A stretch of 64,000 nucleotides of DNA from Xanthomonas arboricola pv. populi (GTDB lineage Bacteria; Pseudomonadota; Gammaproteobacteria; Xanthomonadales; Xanthomonadaceae), in contig NZ_MDEB01000004.1 in the NCBI RefSeq assembly GCF_002939945.1, forward strand, positions 62,001 through 126,000, given 5' to 3'. Below, one piece after another: positions 28,432-37,274 of this stretch. Positions within the stretch are counted from its first letter, which is position 1; each line of letters begins with the position of its first letter. A program made the translations under genes and the position numbers. Under the pieces are notes generated by a model, which did no database searches, was not told where the DNA came from, and was given only the letters and a program-made list of their open reading frames with translations.

Positions 28432-30549
28432 ATGTCTGCTGCCACCCCGAAATTCGTCAGCCTGCAAAGCAAGCTGCTCGGCGCGCTCGCGCTGGGTCTG
28501 TCGGTCATCCTGCTGTGCGCCCTCGGTGGTTTGGGCACGGCGTGGCTGAGTCTGTCGGGCAAGGTGCCGCAGGAGGTGGCGCAGGCTTCCAGCAGCGAAG
28601 AGATCACCCGCGATTTCCGCCTGCAGGTGCAGGAATGGAAGAACGTGCTGATCCGCGGGCGCGATCCGGCGCTGCTGGACAAGCACCTGAGCGCGTTCCG
28701 CGAGCAGGGCAAGAAGGTGCAGGCAAGCACCGAGGCGCTTGCCAAGGCCATCCAGGACCCGCAGGCGCGCATGCTGGCGCAGGCCTTTGCCAAGGCGCAT
28801 CTGGGTTTGCAGCGCAATTACGAAGCGGCGCTGGGCAAGTTTGCCGAGGCCGGTTACGACACCCAGGTGGGCGACCAGCTGGTCAAGGGCCAGGACCGCG
28901 CGCCCAGCCAGACGCTGGAAGCGCTGGTGACGCGCAGCAAGACCCTGGCCGATGCCGCGGTGCTGGCCAGTTCGCAATCGGCGCAGCACAAGCTGGTGCT
29001 GTCGGCAGTGGCCACGATCGCCGCGGCGCTGTGCCTGGTGGCGGTGCTGGGCTGGTGGATCCGTCGCTCGATCGTGCGCCCGATCGAAAACGTCGCACGT
29101 GCGGCACGCCAGGTGGCCGCCGGCGATCTGTCGGCGCGTGCGGCGGTCAGCAATCGGGATGAAATCGGTCTGCTCGGCCAGGCCATGGGCCAGGTGGTCA
29201 ACACGCTCACCGATGTCTCCACCGCGCAGGCCGATATGGCGCAGCGCCACGAGGCCGGGCAGATGAGTTACCGCATGGACGCGCAGGCATTCCCGGGCGC
29301 GTACGGCCGCATGGTCGACGACACCAATGGCTTGATCGGCGCGCAGGTCGGTCTGATCGGCGACATGCTGCAGGTGATGCAGCATTACGCGGTCGGCGAC
29401 ATGTCGGTGGACATGCCGCGCCTGCCGGGCGAGAAGGCGCAGATCACCGAGGCGATGGACACCACCAAGCGCAACCTGGCGGCCATCAATGGCGAAATCC
29501 GTGGCCTGGTCGACGCGGCTGCGGCCGGCGACTTCGCCACGCGCGGCAATGCCGAGGCCTACCAGTTCGAATTCCGCGCCATGGTCAGCGGCGTCAACGG
29601 CCTGATGCAGAACGTGGATCAGAATCTGGCCGAGCTGTCGCAGCTGCTCAAGGCAATCGCCGATGGCGATCTGACCGCGCGCATGCACGGCAACCAGCAA
29701 GGGGTGTTCGCGCGCATGCGCGACGATGCCAACGCCACCGTGCAGCGCCTGACCGATATCGTCGGCGACATCACCGTGGCCGCACAGACCATTCGCACCG
29801 CCTCGGCAGAGATTGCCGCCGGCAACAACGACCTGGCGCAGCGCACCGAGCAGCAGGCCGCCAATCTGGAGGAAACCGCCGCCTCGATGGAAGAGCTCAC
29901 CTCCACCGTGCGCCAGAACGCCGACACCGCGCAGCAGGCCAGCCGGGGCGCGCAGGCTGCGGCCGAGATTGCCGGCCGCGGTGGCGAGATGGTGGCCAGC
30001 GTGGTCGACACCATGGGCGAGATCGAGGTGTCGTCGAAGAAGATCGCCGAGATCATCAGCGTCATCGACGGCATCGCGTTCCAGACCAACATCCTGGCGC
30101 TGAACGCGGCAGTGGAAGCGGCGCGTGCCGGCGAACAGGGCCGGGGCTTTGCCGTGGTCGCCTCGGAAGTGCGCGCGCTGGCGCAGCGCTCGGCCGGCGC
30201 GGCCAAGGAGGTCAAGCACTTGATCGACGCCTCGGTGGACAGCGTGGAGCGCGGTAGCGCGCGCGTGGATCAGGCCGGGCGGACGATGCAGCAGATCGTG
30301 CAGTCGGTGCAGCAGGTCACCACGTTGATCGCGGAGATTTCCGCCGCATCGCGCGAACAGTCGTCCGGCATCGAACAGGTCGCCCGCACTGTCAACGACA
30401 TGGACGAAACCACCCAGCGCAATGCCGCACTGGTGGAAGAAGCTTCGGCGGCGGCACGTGCGATGGAAGAGCAGGCGGTGGAACTGAGCGAAGCGGTATC
30501 GGTGTTCCGCCTGGATGCACGCCGGCCGCGCATGGCGGCTGCGGCTTGA
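28432..30549 (+). CDS. Methyl-accepting chemotaxis protein
   Basis: 705-residue chemoreceptor. TM1 at about 15-40 ([21 protein letters not shown]), a periplasmic helical sensor, TM2 at about 188-208 ([20 protein letters not shown]), then HAMP and HAMP-like repeats ([36 protein letters not shown]) and the signalling hairpin with the invariant tip around [20 protein letters not shown]. No C-terminal CheR-tethering pentapeptide. A weak sigma-28-like -10 (TGTCGATAA) occurs at 28395 without a good -35. Ligand unknown. Confidence 0.93.
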   Translation: MSAATPKFVSLQSKLLGALALGLSVILLCALGGLGTAWLSLSGKVPQEVAQASSSEEITRDFRLQVQEWKNVLIRGRDPALLDKHLSAFREQGKKVQASTEALAKAIQDPQARMLAQAFAKAHLGLQRNYEAALGKFAEAGYDTQVGDQLVKGQDRAPSQTLEALVTRSKTLADAAVLASSQSAQHKLVLSAVATIAAALCLVAVLGWWIRRSIVRPIENVARAARQVAAGDLSARAAVSNRDEIGLLGQAMGQVVNTLTDVSTAQADMAQRHEAGQMSYRMDAQAFPGAYGRMVDDTNGLIGAQVGLIGDMLQVMQHYAVGDMSVDMPRLPGEKAQITEAMDTTKRNLAAINGEIRGLVDAAAAGDFATRGNAEAYQFEFRAMVSGVNGLMQNVDQNLAELSQLLKAIADGDLTARMHGNQQGVFARMRDDANATVQRLTDIVGDITVAAQTIRTASAEIAAGNNDLAQRTEQQAANLEETAASMEELTSTVRQNADTAQQASRGAQAAAEIAGRGGEMVASVVDTMGEIEVSSKKIAEIISVIDGIAFQTNILALNAAVEAARAGEQGRGFAVVASEVRALAQRSAGAAKEVKHLIDASVDSVERGSARVDQAGRTMQQIVQSVQQVTTLIAEISAASREQSSGIEQVARTVNDMDETTQRNAALVEEASAAARAMEEQAVELSEAVSVFRLDARRPRMAAAA

Positions 30550-30864
30550 TTAAGTGCTTTGCAGCTGCGGTTGGCGCGAGGGAGCTCCTGGTCGGGCTCC
30601 TTCGCGCCGACGTATTTAGAACAGCAGTCGTCAGCGCGTCGGCTTGTGCACACCCGTCAAGGCGCTCATGCATGGCTGCGTGTGATGAGCTTTGTGACGG
30701 TGCGACATAGGCGTGCCCGGCGTGCGACTGCGGGCAGTGGCCTAATCAAGTAAAGGTTTACGTGGCCCGATGGGTTCGTGGCCAGATGCGGTAATCACGT
30801 CACTTCTGGTTTCGTTGATCAAACAACCTAGACAGACTTGCGTTCGAGCAGACTCCGCTGTCAC
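30550..30864. other. Intergenic region with a hairpin
   Basis: 315 nt between the chemoreceptor and a convergent hypothetical gene. A stem-loop at 30573-30608 (GGCGCGAGGGAGC pairing with GCTCCTTCGCGCC) lies shortly after the chemoreceptor stop and may be its terminator, although no T-run follows. Nothing else recognised. Confidence 0.5.
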
Positions 30865-31533
30865 TCACTTCACTTGCATTACTGGCGGATCCACATCGCC
30901 CTGGTACTGCTTTCCAAAGCATCTGCGCAACCGCTGATCACGCTCGCGTTGGTTGCAGGGTTGCTCCAGTGCGCCTGTCAGCGACAGCGCGGCGCCGGCG
31001 AGTCTGGAACGGAAGGCCCAGGTCTGCTGGATCTCGCCGCCATCCGGCGTCCAGTCGCTGGCAAAGCGGGTGGCCTGATAGTCCACCGGCGCGGTGCGTT
31101 GCATGAACGTGCGTGTGGGCGTTGCCGTATCGACGGCGGTGGCCGGTAGTGAAAGATTCAACGACTGCAAGGTATTACCAGATGTAGCGGCGCGGCTGTC
31201 GGATGAGTGTGCTGGTCGCTGCATGTCTGCCTGTGACAGTGTTTGCGTGCTGCGAGGCATCGCCGCGTTCGCTGTGTTTGCTGCGCGCAGCCCCGCTGTC
31301 GACCGAGTGATCATGCTGGGCGGTGGTGCCTGTGGACCGGCTGCTTGCAGCGGGCGCGGTAAAAACACCAGCGTCATGCGCGGCGAGTAGCTGCGCGGGC
31401 GATGGATTACAGCGTCCGACGGTGTGCGGCTTAGCCAGAGCGCGAACACACCATGCAGTGCAAGCACCACCAAGATGGCGAAGGCGTGTTCGCCTTGCCG
31501 ATCGCCGGGACGGTGCTGTGTTGCAGAGTCCAT
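30865..31533 (-). CDS. Hypothetical protein with N-terminal membrane anchor
   Basis: 222-residue protein with a short basic N-terminus, one membrane helix (FAILVVLALHGVFALWL) and a long Ala/Ser/Thr/Pro-rich periplasmic part. The anchor followed by a proline-containing linker recalls TonB-like transducers, but no TonB C-terminal fold is seen. The end has two cysteines (EQPCNQRER, RRCFGKQY) that could form a disulfide. Likely a xanthomonad-specific envelope protein. Confidence 0.6.
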   Translation of the reverse strand: MDSATQHRPGDRQGEHAFAILVVLALHGVFALWLSRTPSDAVIHRPRSYSPRMTLVFLPRPLQAAGPQAPPPSMITRSTAGLRAANTANAAMPRSTQTLSQADMQRPAHSSDSRAATSGNTLQSLNLSLPATAVDTATPTRTFMQRTAPVDYQATRFASDWTPDGGEIQQTWAFRSRLAGAALSLTGALEQPCNQRERDQRLRRCFGKQYQGDVDPPVMQVK

Positions 31534-31913
31534 CCGATCACATCCGTGTGTGCAGAACCCGAGCGTATCGACAGCCCCATTGGATTTGCGTTACGCGCTG
31601 CGGTAAGCGGGCGCACATCGCCTGCAATCTCAACTGGTCCTTGACCGCCCCACCATCGCGGGGACCTTGAGCGGCATGGATGCCGCGCCAGAGCCTACAA
31701 CGACGTACTTGCGGCGTGTCTCGCGATGGTGGGCGGGCAAGGGCCCTGCAACCAACCTGCAGATAGACTGCGCTAGATCGACCGCTCCACGATCGATCTA
31801 TCCGTACGATCCAATCACTTCGAGACACAAGACAACTGCGCTACAACTGCGAATTCAAGTCGCAGCGTCGTCGGACGATCAGGCCAAACCAGCCCGACCT
31901 CAGTATCAGGTCA
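31534..31913. other. Intergenic region with a palindrome
   Basis: 380 nt upstream of the hypothetical gene ending at 31533 and downstream of the DUF1456 gene. The only structure I note is a perfect inverted repeat TAGATCGA-N11-TCGATCTA at 31774-31800. No credible gene. Confidence 0.45.
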
Positions 31914-32387
31914 TCAACCCGCTTCGCGCATCCGGGCGGTCAGGCCCTTGAGGAAGGCGCGCAGCAACTGGTCGCCGCAGGGGCGGAAATTCTTGTGGCC
32001 GGGCTGGCGGAACAGTGCGGACAGTTCCGGCTTGGACAGCGGGAAGCCGGCGCTGGCGAAGATGGCGTGCATGTCCACGTCTTTCAGCTCGAAGGCCACG
32101 CGCAGTTTCTTCAGCACCAGGTTGTTGCCGACGCGGGTTTCCAGCGGGCGCACCGGCTGGCTCTCGTCGCGGCCGCGGAAACGCAGCACGAGGCCGTCGA
32201 GGAAGCGCGCCAGCATCGCGTCGGTGCATGGCTCGAAACCGGGCTCGTCTTCCTTCTTCAGCCAGGCCTGTACCTGCGGCTTGTCGAGCGCGAACTCCGG
32301 GTCGGCCAGGTGGGCGATCTCCACCACCTTGTCGTCGCTGAGGTCGAGCATGTAGCGGATGCTGCGCAGTACATCGTTGTGGATCAT
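31914..32387 (-). CDS. DUF1456 family protein (YehS-like)
   Basis: 157-residue protein of the YehS/DUF1456 family: two repeats of the same helical module, each with LR.IR/LRVAF and a K(P/G)..F(R/K).C motif (NDVLRSIRYMLDLSDDKVVEI and later NNLVLKKLRVAFELKDVDMHAIF). The second repeat ends with HKNFRPCGDQLLRAFLKGL. Function unknown. It lies 104 nt downstream of the uraH stop on the same strand and may or may not belong to the purine operon. Confidence 0.85.
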   Translation of the reverse strand: MIHNDVLRSIRYMLDLSDDKVVEIAHLADPEFALDKPQVQAWLKKEDEPGFEPCTDAMLARFLDGLVLRFRGRDESQPVRPLETRVGNNLVLKKLRVAFELKDVDMHAIFASAGFPLSKPELSALFRQPGHKNFRPCGDQLLRAFLKGLTARMREAG

Positions 32388-32491
32388 GACAATTCCGGGG
32401 CCCCGGCCTGTCGCCGGAAAGGCGCCATTCTACGGGGCCGATACCGAACGCGGCGTGTGCCCAGCCGATCCGTTGCCGAACCGGCGGCCGC

Positions 32492-32824
32492 TCAGCTGCC
32501 GCGATAGGTGGAATACCCGTATGGCGAGAGCAGTAGCGGCACGTGGTAATGGCCGTCGTCGGCGATGCCGAACGCGATCGGGACCTGTTCCAGGAACGGC
32601 GGGTCGGCCAACGCGGTGCCGGCGGCCCGCCAATAGCCGGCCACCTCGAATTCCAGCCGGTAACGGCCGGGGTGCAGCGTGAGCGCCGCCAGTTCCGGGC
32701 AACGCCCGTCCTGGTTGGTGACCCCGGCGAAGTGCAGGATGGCGTCGGCGAACAGGCGCAAGGCGATGCCTGCGGCGGGGCGGCCCGTGGCCGTATCCAG
32801 CACATGGGTGGACAGCGTGCTCAT
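32492..32824 (-). CDS. uraH: 5-hydroxyisourate hydrolase
   Basis: Hydrolyses 5-hydroxyisourate, the product of HpyO, to OHCU. The 110-residue transthyretin-like protein opens with STHVLDTATGRPAAG, the first signature with active-site His, and ends with the diagnostic tetrapeptide YRGS. Arg in PGRYRLEF and His in HYHVPLLLSPYGYSTY complete the site. Its ATG overlaps the hpyO stop by 4 nt, so the two steps are translationally coupled, sensible for a labile intermediate. Confidence 0.95.
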   Translation of the reverse strand: MSTLSTHVLDTATGRPAAGIALRLFADAILHFAGVTNQDGRCPELAALTLHPGRYRLEFEVAGYWRAAGTALADPPFLEQVPIAFGIADDGHYHVPLLLSPYGYSTYRGS

Positions 32825-34242
32825 GCCACCGCCTGGGTCGGTTGCGGCCATTGGCCGACGAACTCGGGCTGGTCGTAAGCCAGATAGCTGTCGACGATGG
32901 CCTGGCGGTCGTCCAGGAACAGCTGATCGGCCACTGCGCGGGCCAGCCGCGGCAGCGCGACCTTGAGCCCGGAAAGGGCCGCCGCCGACGGGCCGTGGTT
33001 GATCAGCGCCGAATAGTTGAAGGCGAACAAGCCGTGCAGCAGCGCGGCATCCTCGGGCGTGCGCGGCAGCAGCTCGAAGCCCGGCCCCAGATAGGGATGC
33101 GCATCCAGCACCGGATTGGCCTGGCCTGGCGGCGGCTGGTAGCGGTCGGCCCAGCAGGCGATGCGCCCGGACAGCGCGGCCAGTTCCGGGCGCAGCTGCG
33201 GGTCGGTGACCAAGCCGGTGGCCACCGCCAGAAAATCGAAGCGGTGCTCGCCCTGCGGCGTACGCACCACCACCGCGCCATCGCGTTCGATCACCTCCAG
33301 CCATGGCGCGCCCAGATGCAGCGCGAAGCCGGCATGCGCGCAGGCGCGCTGAAAGGTGTCGTTGGTCGGCGGCTGATTGTGCGCGAAGAAGCTGGCCATC
33401 ATCCGGTACTTGTCCGCATCCGGCAGCGCGAGAAAGCGCGGAATGATGCCGGCCTGTTCCATGTGGCGGAATGGATTGATGCGCGGTAATTCGCTGCGGC
33501 GCACGAACACCTCGGCGCTGGCGACGCCTTGATCCAGCGCGAAACAGGCGTTGTCGAACGCCGAGGCGCCACCGCCCAGGATGCCCACGCGCTTGCCGGC
33601 CAGTGCGGCGAAGTCGATATGGCCGGAAGTGTGCGCGTAGCGCTGTGCGGGCAGGGCGCGGCTGATCCAGTCCGGCACCATCCATTGGCCACCGCCCTGG
33701 ATGCCGGTGGCCAGGATCAGCTTGCGCGTCAGCAACGGCGCACCCATGGCCAGATGCAGGCGGTGGATGCCCGGCGCCACGTGCGGCTCCACCCGCGCCA
33801 GTTGGGTGGCATTGCGCACCGGCAGGCGCAGCACCGCGCGGTACCAGCGCAGATAGTCCATCCAGCTGCCGCGCGGAATCTTGTCCAGCGCGTCCCAGCC
33901 GGCGATGCCGTGCTGGGCTTCCCACCAGGCGCGGAACGTCAGCGACGGCACGCCCAGATCGATCGAGGTGATCTGCTTGGGCGTGCGCAAGGTCTGCATG
34001 CGCGCATAGGTCACCCACGGGCCTTCCTGCCCCGCGGCGTTTTCATCGATCACCAGCACGTTGTGCACGCGTTCGCGTTGCAGCGCGAACGCCGCGCCCA
34101 GGCCGCTCTGGCCGGCGCCGACGATGACCACGTCGTACACATGGCCTGCCGGATGCACGCGCGGCGGCACCCACCCATCGCCGCCATGGGCCAGGCGCTG
34201 CAGATCGTGGTGGAGCTCGCGTTCGAGTTGGGCCAGGCTCAT
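32821..34242 (-). CDS. hpyO: FAD-dependent urate hydroxylase HpyO
   Basis: 473-residue flavoprotein of the type characterised in X. campestris as HpyO, a urate hydroxylase not homologous to HpxO. Dinucleotide motifs: GAGQSG near residue 42 for FAD and GILGGGASAFDNACF near 220 for NAD(P)H. Motifs such as YARMQTLRTPKQITSIDLGVP and FRHMEQAGIIPRFLALPDADKYRM are flavin-monooxygenase-like. ATG at 34242 overlaps the uraD stop (ATGA). Without this context it would be called a generic monooxygenase; flanking uraH and uraD support urate as substrate. Confidence 0.9.
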   Translation of the reverse strand: MSLAQLERELHHDLQRLAHGGDGWVPPRVHPAGHVYDVVIVGAGQSGLGAAFALQRERVHNVLVIDENAAGQEGPWVTYARMQTLRTPKQITSIDLGVPSLTFRAWWEAQHGIAGWDALDKIPRGSWMDYLRWYRAVLRLPVRNATQLARVEPHVAPGIHRLHLAMGAPLLTRKLILATGIQGGGQWMVPDWISRALPAQRYAHTSGHIDFAALAGKRVGILGGGASAFDNACFALDQGVASAEVFVRRSELPRINPFRHMEQAGIIPRFLALPDADKYRMMASFFAHNQPPTNDTFQRACAHAGFALHLGAPWLEVIERDGAVVVRTPQGEHRFDFLAVATGLVTDPQLRPELAALSGRIACWADRYQPPPGQANPVLDAHPYLGPGFELLPRTPEDAALLHGLFAFNYSALINHGPSAAALSGLKVALPRLARAVADQLFLDDRQAIVDSYLAYDQPEFVGQWPQPTQAVA

Positions 34243-34730
34243 GGCAGTGCCTCCAGGCGCAGTTGCACGATCTTGCCGATCTCGGCGAGGGCGGTGGACA
34301 GTTCTTCGCTGCGCGATGCATCCAGCCGACGTTCCAGCGCGGCCAGGATGTCGGCCTTGTCGTGCAGCCGCACGCAGATCACGAACGGAAATCCGAATCG
34401 GTGGCGATAGGCCTGATTGAGCGCGTGGAAGCGCTTGAACTCGGCTTCGCTGAGCCGGTCCAATCCGGCCGAGGCCTGCTCGGCCGCCGACGCGGCGGTG
34501 AGCGTGCGGTCGATCGCCGCCTTGCCGGCCAGCTCCGGATGGGCGCGGATCAATGCAACCTGGTCCTCCTGCGACGCGTCGAACACCACCTGCATCAGCC
34601 CGCGATACACATCGGCGAACGGGCGCCGCCGCGCAGCGCGTTCGACCACCCACGGCGAATGCTCGAACAGCTCGCGATAGCGCGCCACGAAGGCGGCATC
34701 GTCCAGCATGCTGTCGTCGATCACGCTCAT
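34239..34730 (-). CDS. uraD: OHCU decarboxylase
   Basis: 163-residue decarboxylase converting OHCU stereospecifically to (S)-allantoin. Catalytic His is in IRAHPELAGKAAI and the C-terminal signature is FHALNQAYRHRFGFPFVICVR; the SEAEF stretch preceding it fits. ATG at 34730 overlaps the hpxZ stop (ATGA), and its own stop overlaps the hpyO start. Part of the tightly packed allC-to-uraH operon. Confidence 0.95.
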   Translation of the reverse strand: MSVIDDSMLDDAAFVARYRELFEHSPWVVERAARRRPFADVYRGLMQVVFDASQEDQVALIRAHPELAGKAAIDRTLTAASAAEQASAGLDRLSEAEFKRFHALNQAYRHRFGFPFVICVRLHDKADILAALERRLDASRSEELSTALAEIGKIVQLRLEALP

Positions 34731-35122
34731 GCATGCGTCCCCTGCAGCGAGACATGCGCGGCCACCACTTTCCAGCCGTCGGCAAAACGCACCCAGCTCT
34801 GGCTCTGGCGGCCGCGCGCGCTGCTGCCGGCGCGAACGAATTCCGCATGCGTGGTAGCGAAGTCGTGGCCGAAGCCGTGCACCTGCACCCGCACGAGCTG
34901 GCGTTGCGGCGAGCCGCCGCGTCCGATGCGAAAGGCGCGGATCGCCTCGATGCCGTACAGCACTTCGCCCACGCCGTAGCGCACCGTGCTGGGTGCGGGG
35001 TGGAACAGCGCGTCCATTGCGGCGATGTCGTCGTCCATCAGGGCCTGTTCGTAGGCGTGGAAGGCCGCGGTCACTTGCGCGATCACCTCGGGCAGGTCGA
35101 TGTCGGTGGTGTCGATGCTCAT
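34727..35122 (-). CDS. hpxZ: Oxalurate catabolism protein HpxZ (DUF3225/AtzH-like)
   Basis: 131-residue NTF2-like (SnoaL fold) protein matching HpxZ/AtzH: IAQVTAAFHAYEQALMDDDIAAMDALFHPAPSTVRYGVGE and the family phrase SWVRFADGWKVVAAHVS. In Klebsiella, HpxZ is encoded with HpxWXY for oxalurate use; its exact activity is unsettled. Here it sits in the urate operon, 12 kb from hpxY-hpxW, with the nitrile island lying between. ATG 35122 overlaps the puuE stop. Confidence 0.87.
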   Translation of the reverse strand: MSIDTTDIDLPEVIAQVTAAFHAYEQALMDDDIAAMDALFHPAPSTVRYGVGEVLYGIEAIRAFRIGRGGSPQRQLVRVQVHGFGHDFATTHAEFVRAGSSARGRQSQSWVRFADGWKVVAAHVSLQGTHA

Positions 35123-36009
35123 GCCGGATGTACCTGCAGCCAATGCCGCGCGATATCGATGCGGCGCGCAATCCAGGCATCGCCGCTGGCCAGCACGTGA
35201 TCGACAAACCGTGCCAGGGCCGCGGCGCGCGCCGGCTTGCCGACGATGCGCCCGTGCAGGCCGATCGACAGCATGCGGCCACCTTCGCCGCGCAGTTGCT
35301 CGAAGCCATCGTGCAGATAGCGGAAGAACGGCTCGCCATCGGCAAAGCCGTTGTAGGCGACGAACTTCATGTCGTTGGCATCCAGCGTGTACGGCACGAT
35401 CAACTGTGCGTGGCCGTGGCGCGTGTCGTAATACGGAACGTCGTCGGCATAGCTGTCGGCGTCGTAGACGAAGCCGCCTTCCTCGGCGACCAGCCGCGCG
35501 GTGTTGGGGCTGGTGCGGCCCTGGTACCAGCCCAGCGGGCGGCTGCCGGTGACGCGGGTGTGCACGGCGATGGCTTCGGCGATATGCGCACGCTCGGTGG
35601 CCTCGTCCACATGTTGATAGTCAATCCAGCGCAGGCCGTGGCAGGCGATTTCCCACTCGGCAGCCTGCATTGCGGCCACCGCGTCGGGATTGGAGGCCAA
35701 TGCGTGTGCGACGCCGAACACGGTCACCGGCACGTTGCGCGTGGTGAACAGCCGATGCAGCCGCCAGAAGCCGGCACGGCTGCCGTATTCGTACAGGCTC
35801 TCCATCGCCATGGCGCGCGCGCCGGGCTGCGCTTGCGTGCCGACCATCTCCGACAAAAAGGCCTCCGAGCCGGCATCGCCGTTGAGCACGCAATTTTCCG
35901 CGCCCTCTTCGTAATTGATGACGAACTGCACCGCGATGCGTGCGCCACCGGGCCACCGCGCCGCAGGTGGGGTGGCGCCATAGCCGACCAGGTCGCGCGC
36001 TGTGCTCAT
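35119..36009 (-). CDS. puuE: Allantoinase PuuE (polysaccharide-deacetylase fold)
   Basis: 296-residue cofactor-independent allantoinase of the NodB-like polysaccharide deacetylase superfamily, converting (S)-allantoin to allantoate. Family phrases: RIAVQFVINYEEGAENCVLNGD, ESLYEYGSRAGFWRLHRLF, WEIACHGLRWIDYQ, GWYQGRTSPNTARLVAEEGGF and YADDVPYYD. ATG at 36009 overlaps the pucG stop. It replaces the metal-dependent AllB found in enterics. Confidence 0.94.
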   Translation of the reverse strand: MSTARDLVGYGATPPAARWPGGARIAVQFVINYEEGAENCVLNGDAGSEAFLSEMVGTQAQPGARAMAMESLYEYGSRAGFWRLHRLFTTRNVPVTVFGVAHALASNPDAVAAMQAAEWEIACHGLRWIDYQHVDEATERAHIAEAIAVHTRVTGSRPLGWYQGRTSPNTARLVAEEGGFVYDADSYADDVPYYDTRHGHAQLIVPYTLDANDMKFVAYNGFADGEPFFRYLHDGFEQLRGEGGRMLSIGLHGRIVGKPARAAALARFVDHVLASGDAWIARRIDIARHWLQVHPA

Positions 36010-37274
36010 GCACGCGGCTCCGCATGCCAGGCCGCCAGTGCGGCGTCCACCGCCAGCCCTGGTGTGCAGGCGTAGCCTTCGGCGCGCAGCACCGCTTCCA
36101 GTGCGGCCAGGGTGATCAGCACCTTGTGCTTCATCGCGTTATAGCCCATCGCGCCGATACGCCAGATCCTGCCCTGCAACGGGCCGAACGCGGTGCCGAT
36201 CTCGATTTCGAAATCCTCGCGCATACGCCGCCGCACCGCATCGCTGTCGATGCCGTGCGGAATCACCACGCCGGTGACATTGGTCATGCGGTGCGCATCG
36301 TCGCCGAACACTTCCAGCCCCAGCGCGCGGATGCCGGCACTCACCGCACGCCCGGCGGCGGCGTGGCGGGCGAAGCGTGCGTCCAGGCCTTCCTGTAGCG
36401 CCACGCGCGCGCATTCGCGGGCGCCGTACAACATGGTGGTGGCTTCGGTGTGGTGATTGAGGCGCTTGTCGGACCAGTAATCCATGATCATCGCCAGATC
36501 GAAATAATTCGAGGCGATGCGCGCCCCGCTGCCGTTGACGATGTCGGCGCGCACGATGCCGCGTTCGACATGGCGGCGCGCGAAGATCGCCTCGGCCGCT
36601 GCGTTGGAGACGGTGATCGGTGCCGAGCCGGACGGCCCGCCCAGGCATTTCTGCAGGCCGCCGGTGACCACGTCCACGTCCCAGCGATCGCTGGCGATGG
36701 GCATGCCGCCGATGGTGGCGGTGGCATCCACGTAACTCAGTGCGCCGGCCGCGCGGCATAGCGCGCCCACGCCATCCAGCGGCTGGGCCATGGTGGTGGA
36801 GGTGTCGCCGTGCACGGTGGCGACCAGTTTGGGTGCCACGCGCTCGATCGCCTCGGCAATCGTCGCCAGCGGTACCACTTCGCCCCACGGCGCATCCACG
36901 GTGTGCACGTCGGCACCTAGCCGGCCGAGGATTTCGGTGAGCAGCAGGCCGAAGCGGCCGAAGTTGATCACCAGCACGCGGTCGCCCGGGCTGACCAGCG
37001 ACACCAGCGCCGCTTCGATACCGGCGCGCGCGGTGCCATCGACCAGAAACGTCCAGCGATTCTCGGTGCCGAACAGCGGCCGGTACAGCGCCATCACCTC
37101 GTTCATGTAGGTGGTCATTTCCGGGTCGAACTGGCCAAGCAGATCGGCGGCCATCGCGCGCAGCACGCGCGGATGCGCGTTGACCGGGCCCGGGCCCATC
37201 AACAAACGCTGCGGGGGATCGAGTTCGCCGAACGGCAGCGACGGCGGGGCGTGGCGGGACAGGTCAGGCGGCAA
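36006..37274 (-). CDS. pucG: (S)-ureidoglycine-glyoxylate aminotransferase PucG
   Basis: PLP enzyme of the alanine-glyoxylate aminotransferase group; with glyoxylate as acceptor it turns ureidoglycine into oxalurate plus glycine, which links AllC to the HpxZ/Y/W proteins. With the chosen start the product is 422 residues and the PLP lysine is Lys209 in GGLQKCLGGPSG. No ATG exists before MGPGPVN, which would remove the N-terminal arm; a TTG at 37274 with GGGAG 6 nt upstream, overlapping the allC 3' end by 11 nt, is the best start. ATGs further upstream lie inside allC in another frame. Confidence 0.9.
   Translation of the reverse strand: MPPDLSRHAPPSLPFGELDPPQRLLMGPGPVNAHPRVLRAMAADLLGQFDPEMTTYMNEVMALYRPLFGTENRWTFLVDGTARAGIEAALVSLVSPGDRVLVINFGRFGLLLTEILGRLGADVHTVDAPWGEVVPLATIAEAIERVAPKLVATVHGDTSTTMAQPLDGVGALCRAAGALSYVDATATIGGMPIASDRWDVDVVTGGLQKCLGGPSGSAPITVSNAAAEAIFARRHVERGIVRADIVNGSGARIASNYFDLAMIMDYWSDKRLNHHTEATTMLYGARECARVALQEGLDARFARHAAAGRAVSAGIRALGLEVFGDDAHRMTNVTGVVIPHGIDSDAVRRRMREDFEIEIGTAFGPLQGRIWRIGAMGYNAMKHKVLITLAALEAVLRAEGYACTPGLAVDAALAAWHAEPRA

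Noticed and set aside
27556..30219. Minus-strand open frame of nearly 900 codons across hrpB and the chemoreceptor
   Set aside because: Spans two well-supported genes and has no recognisable protein features.
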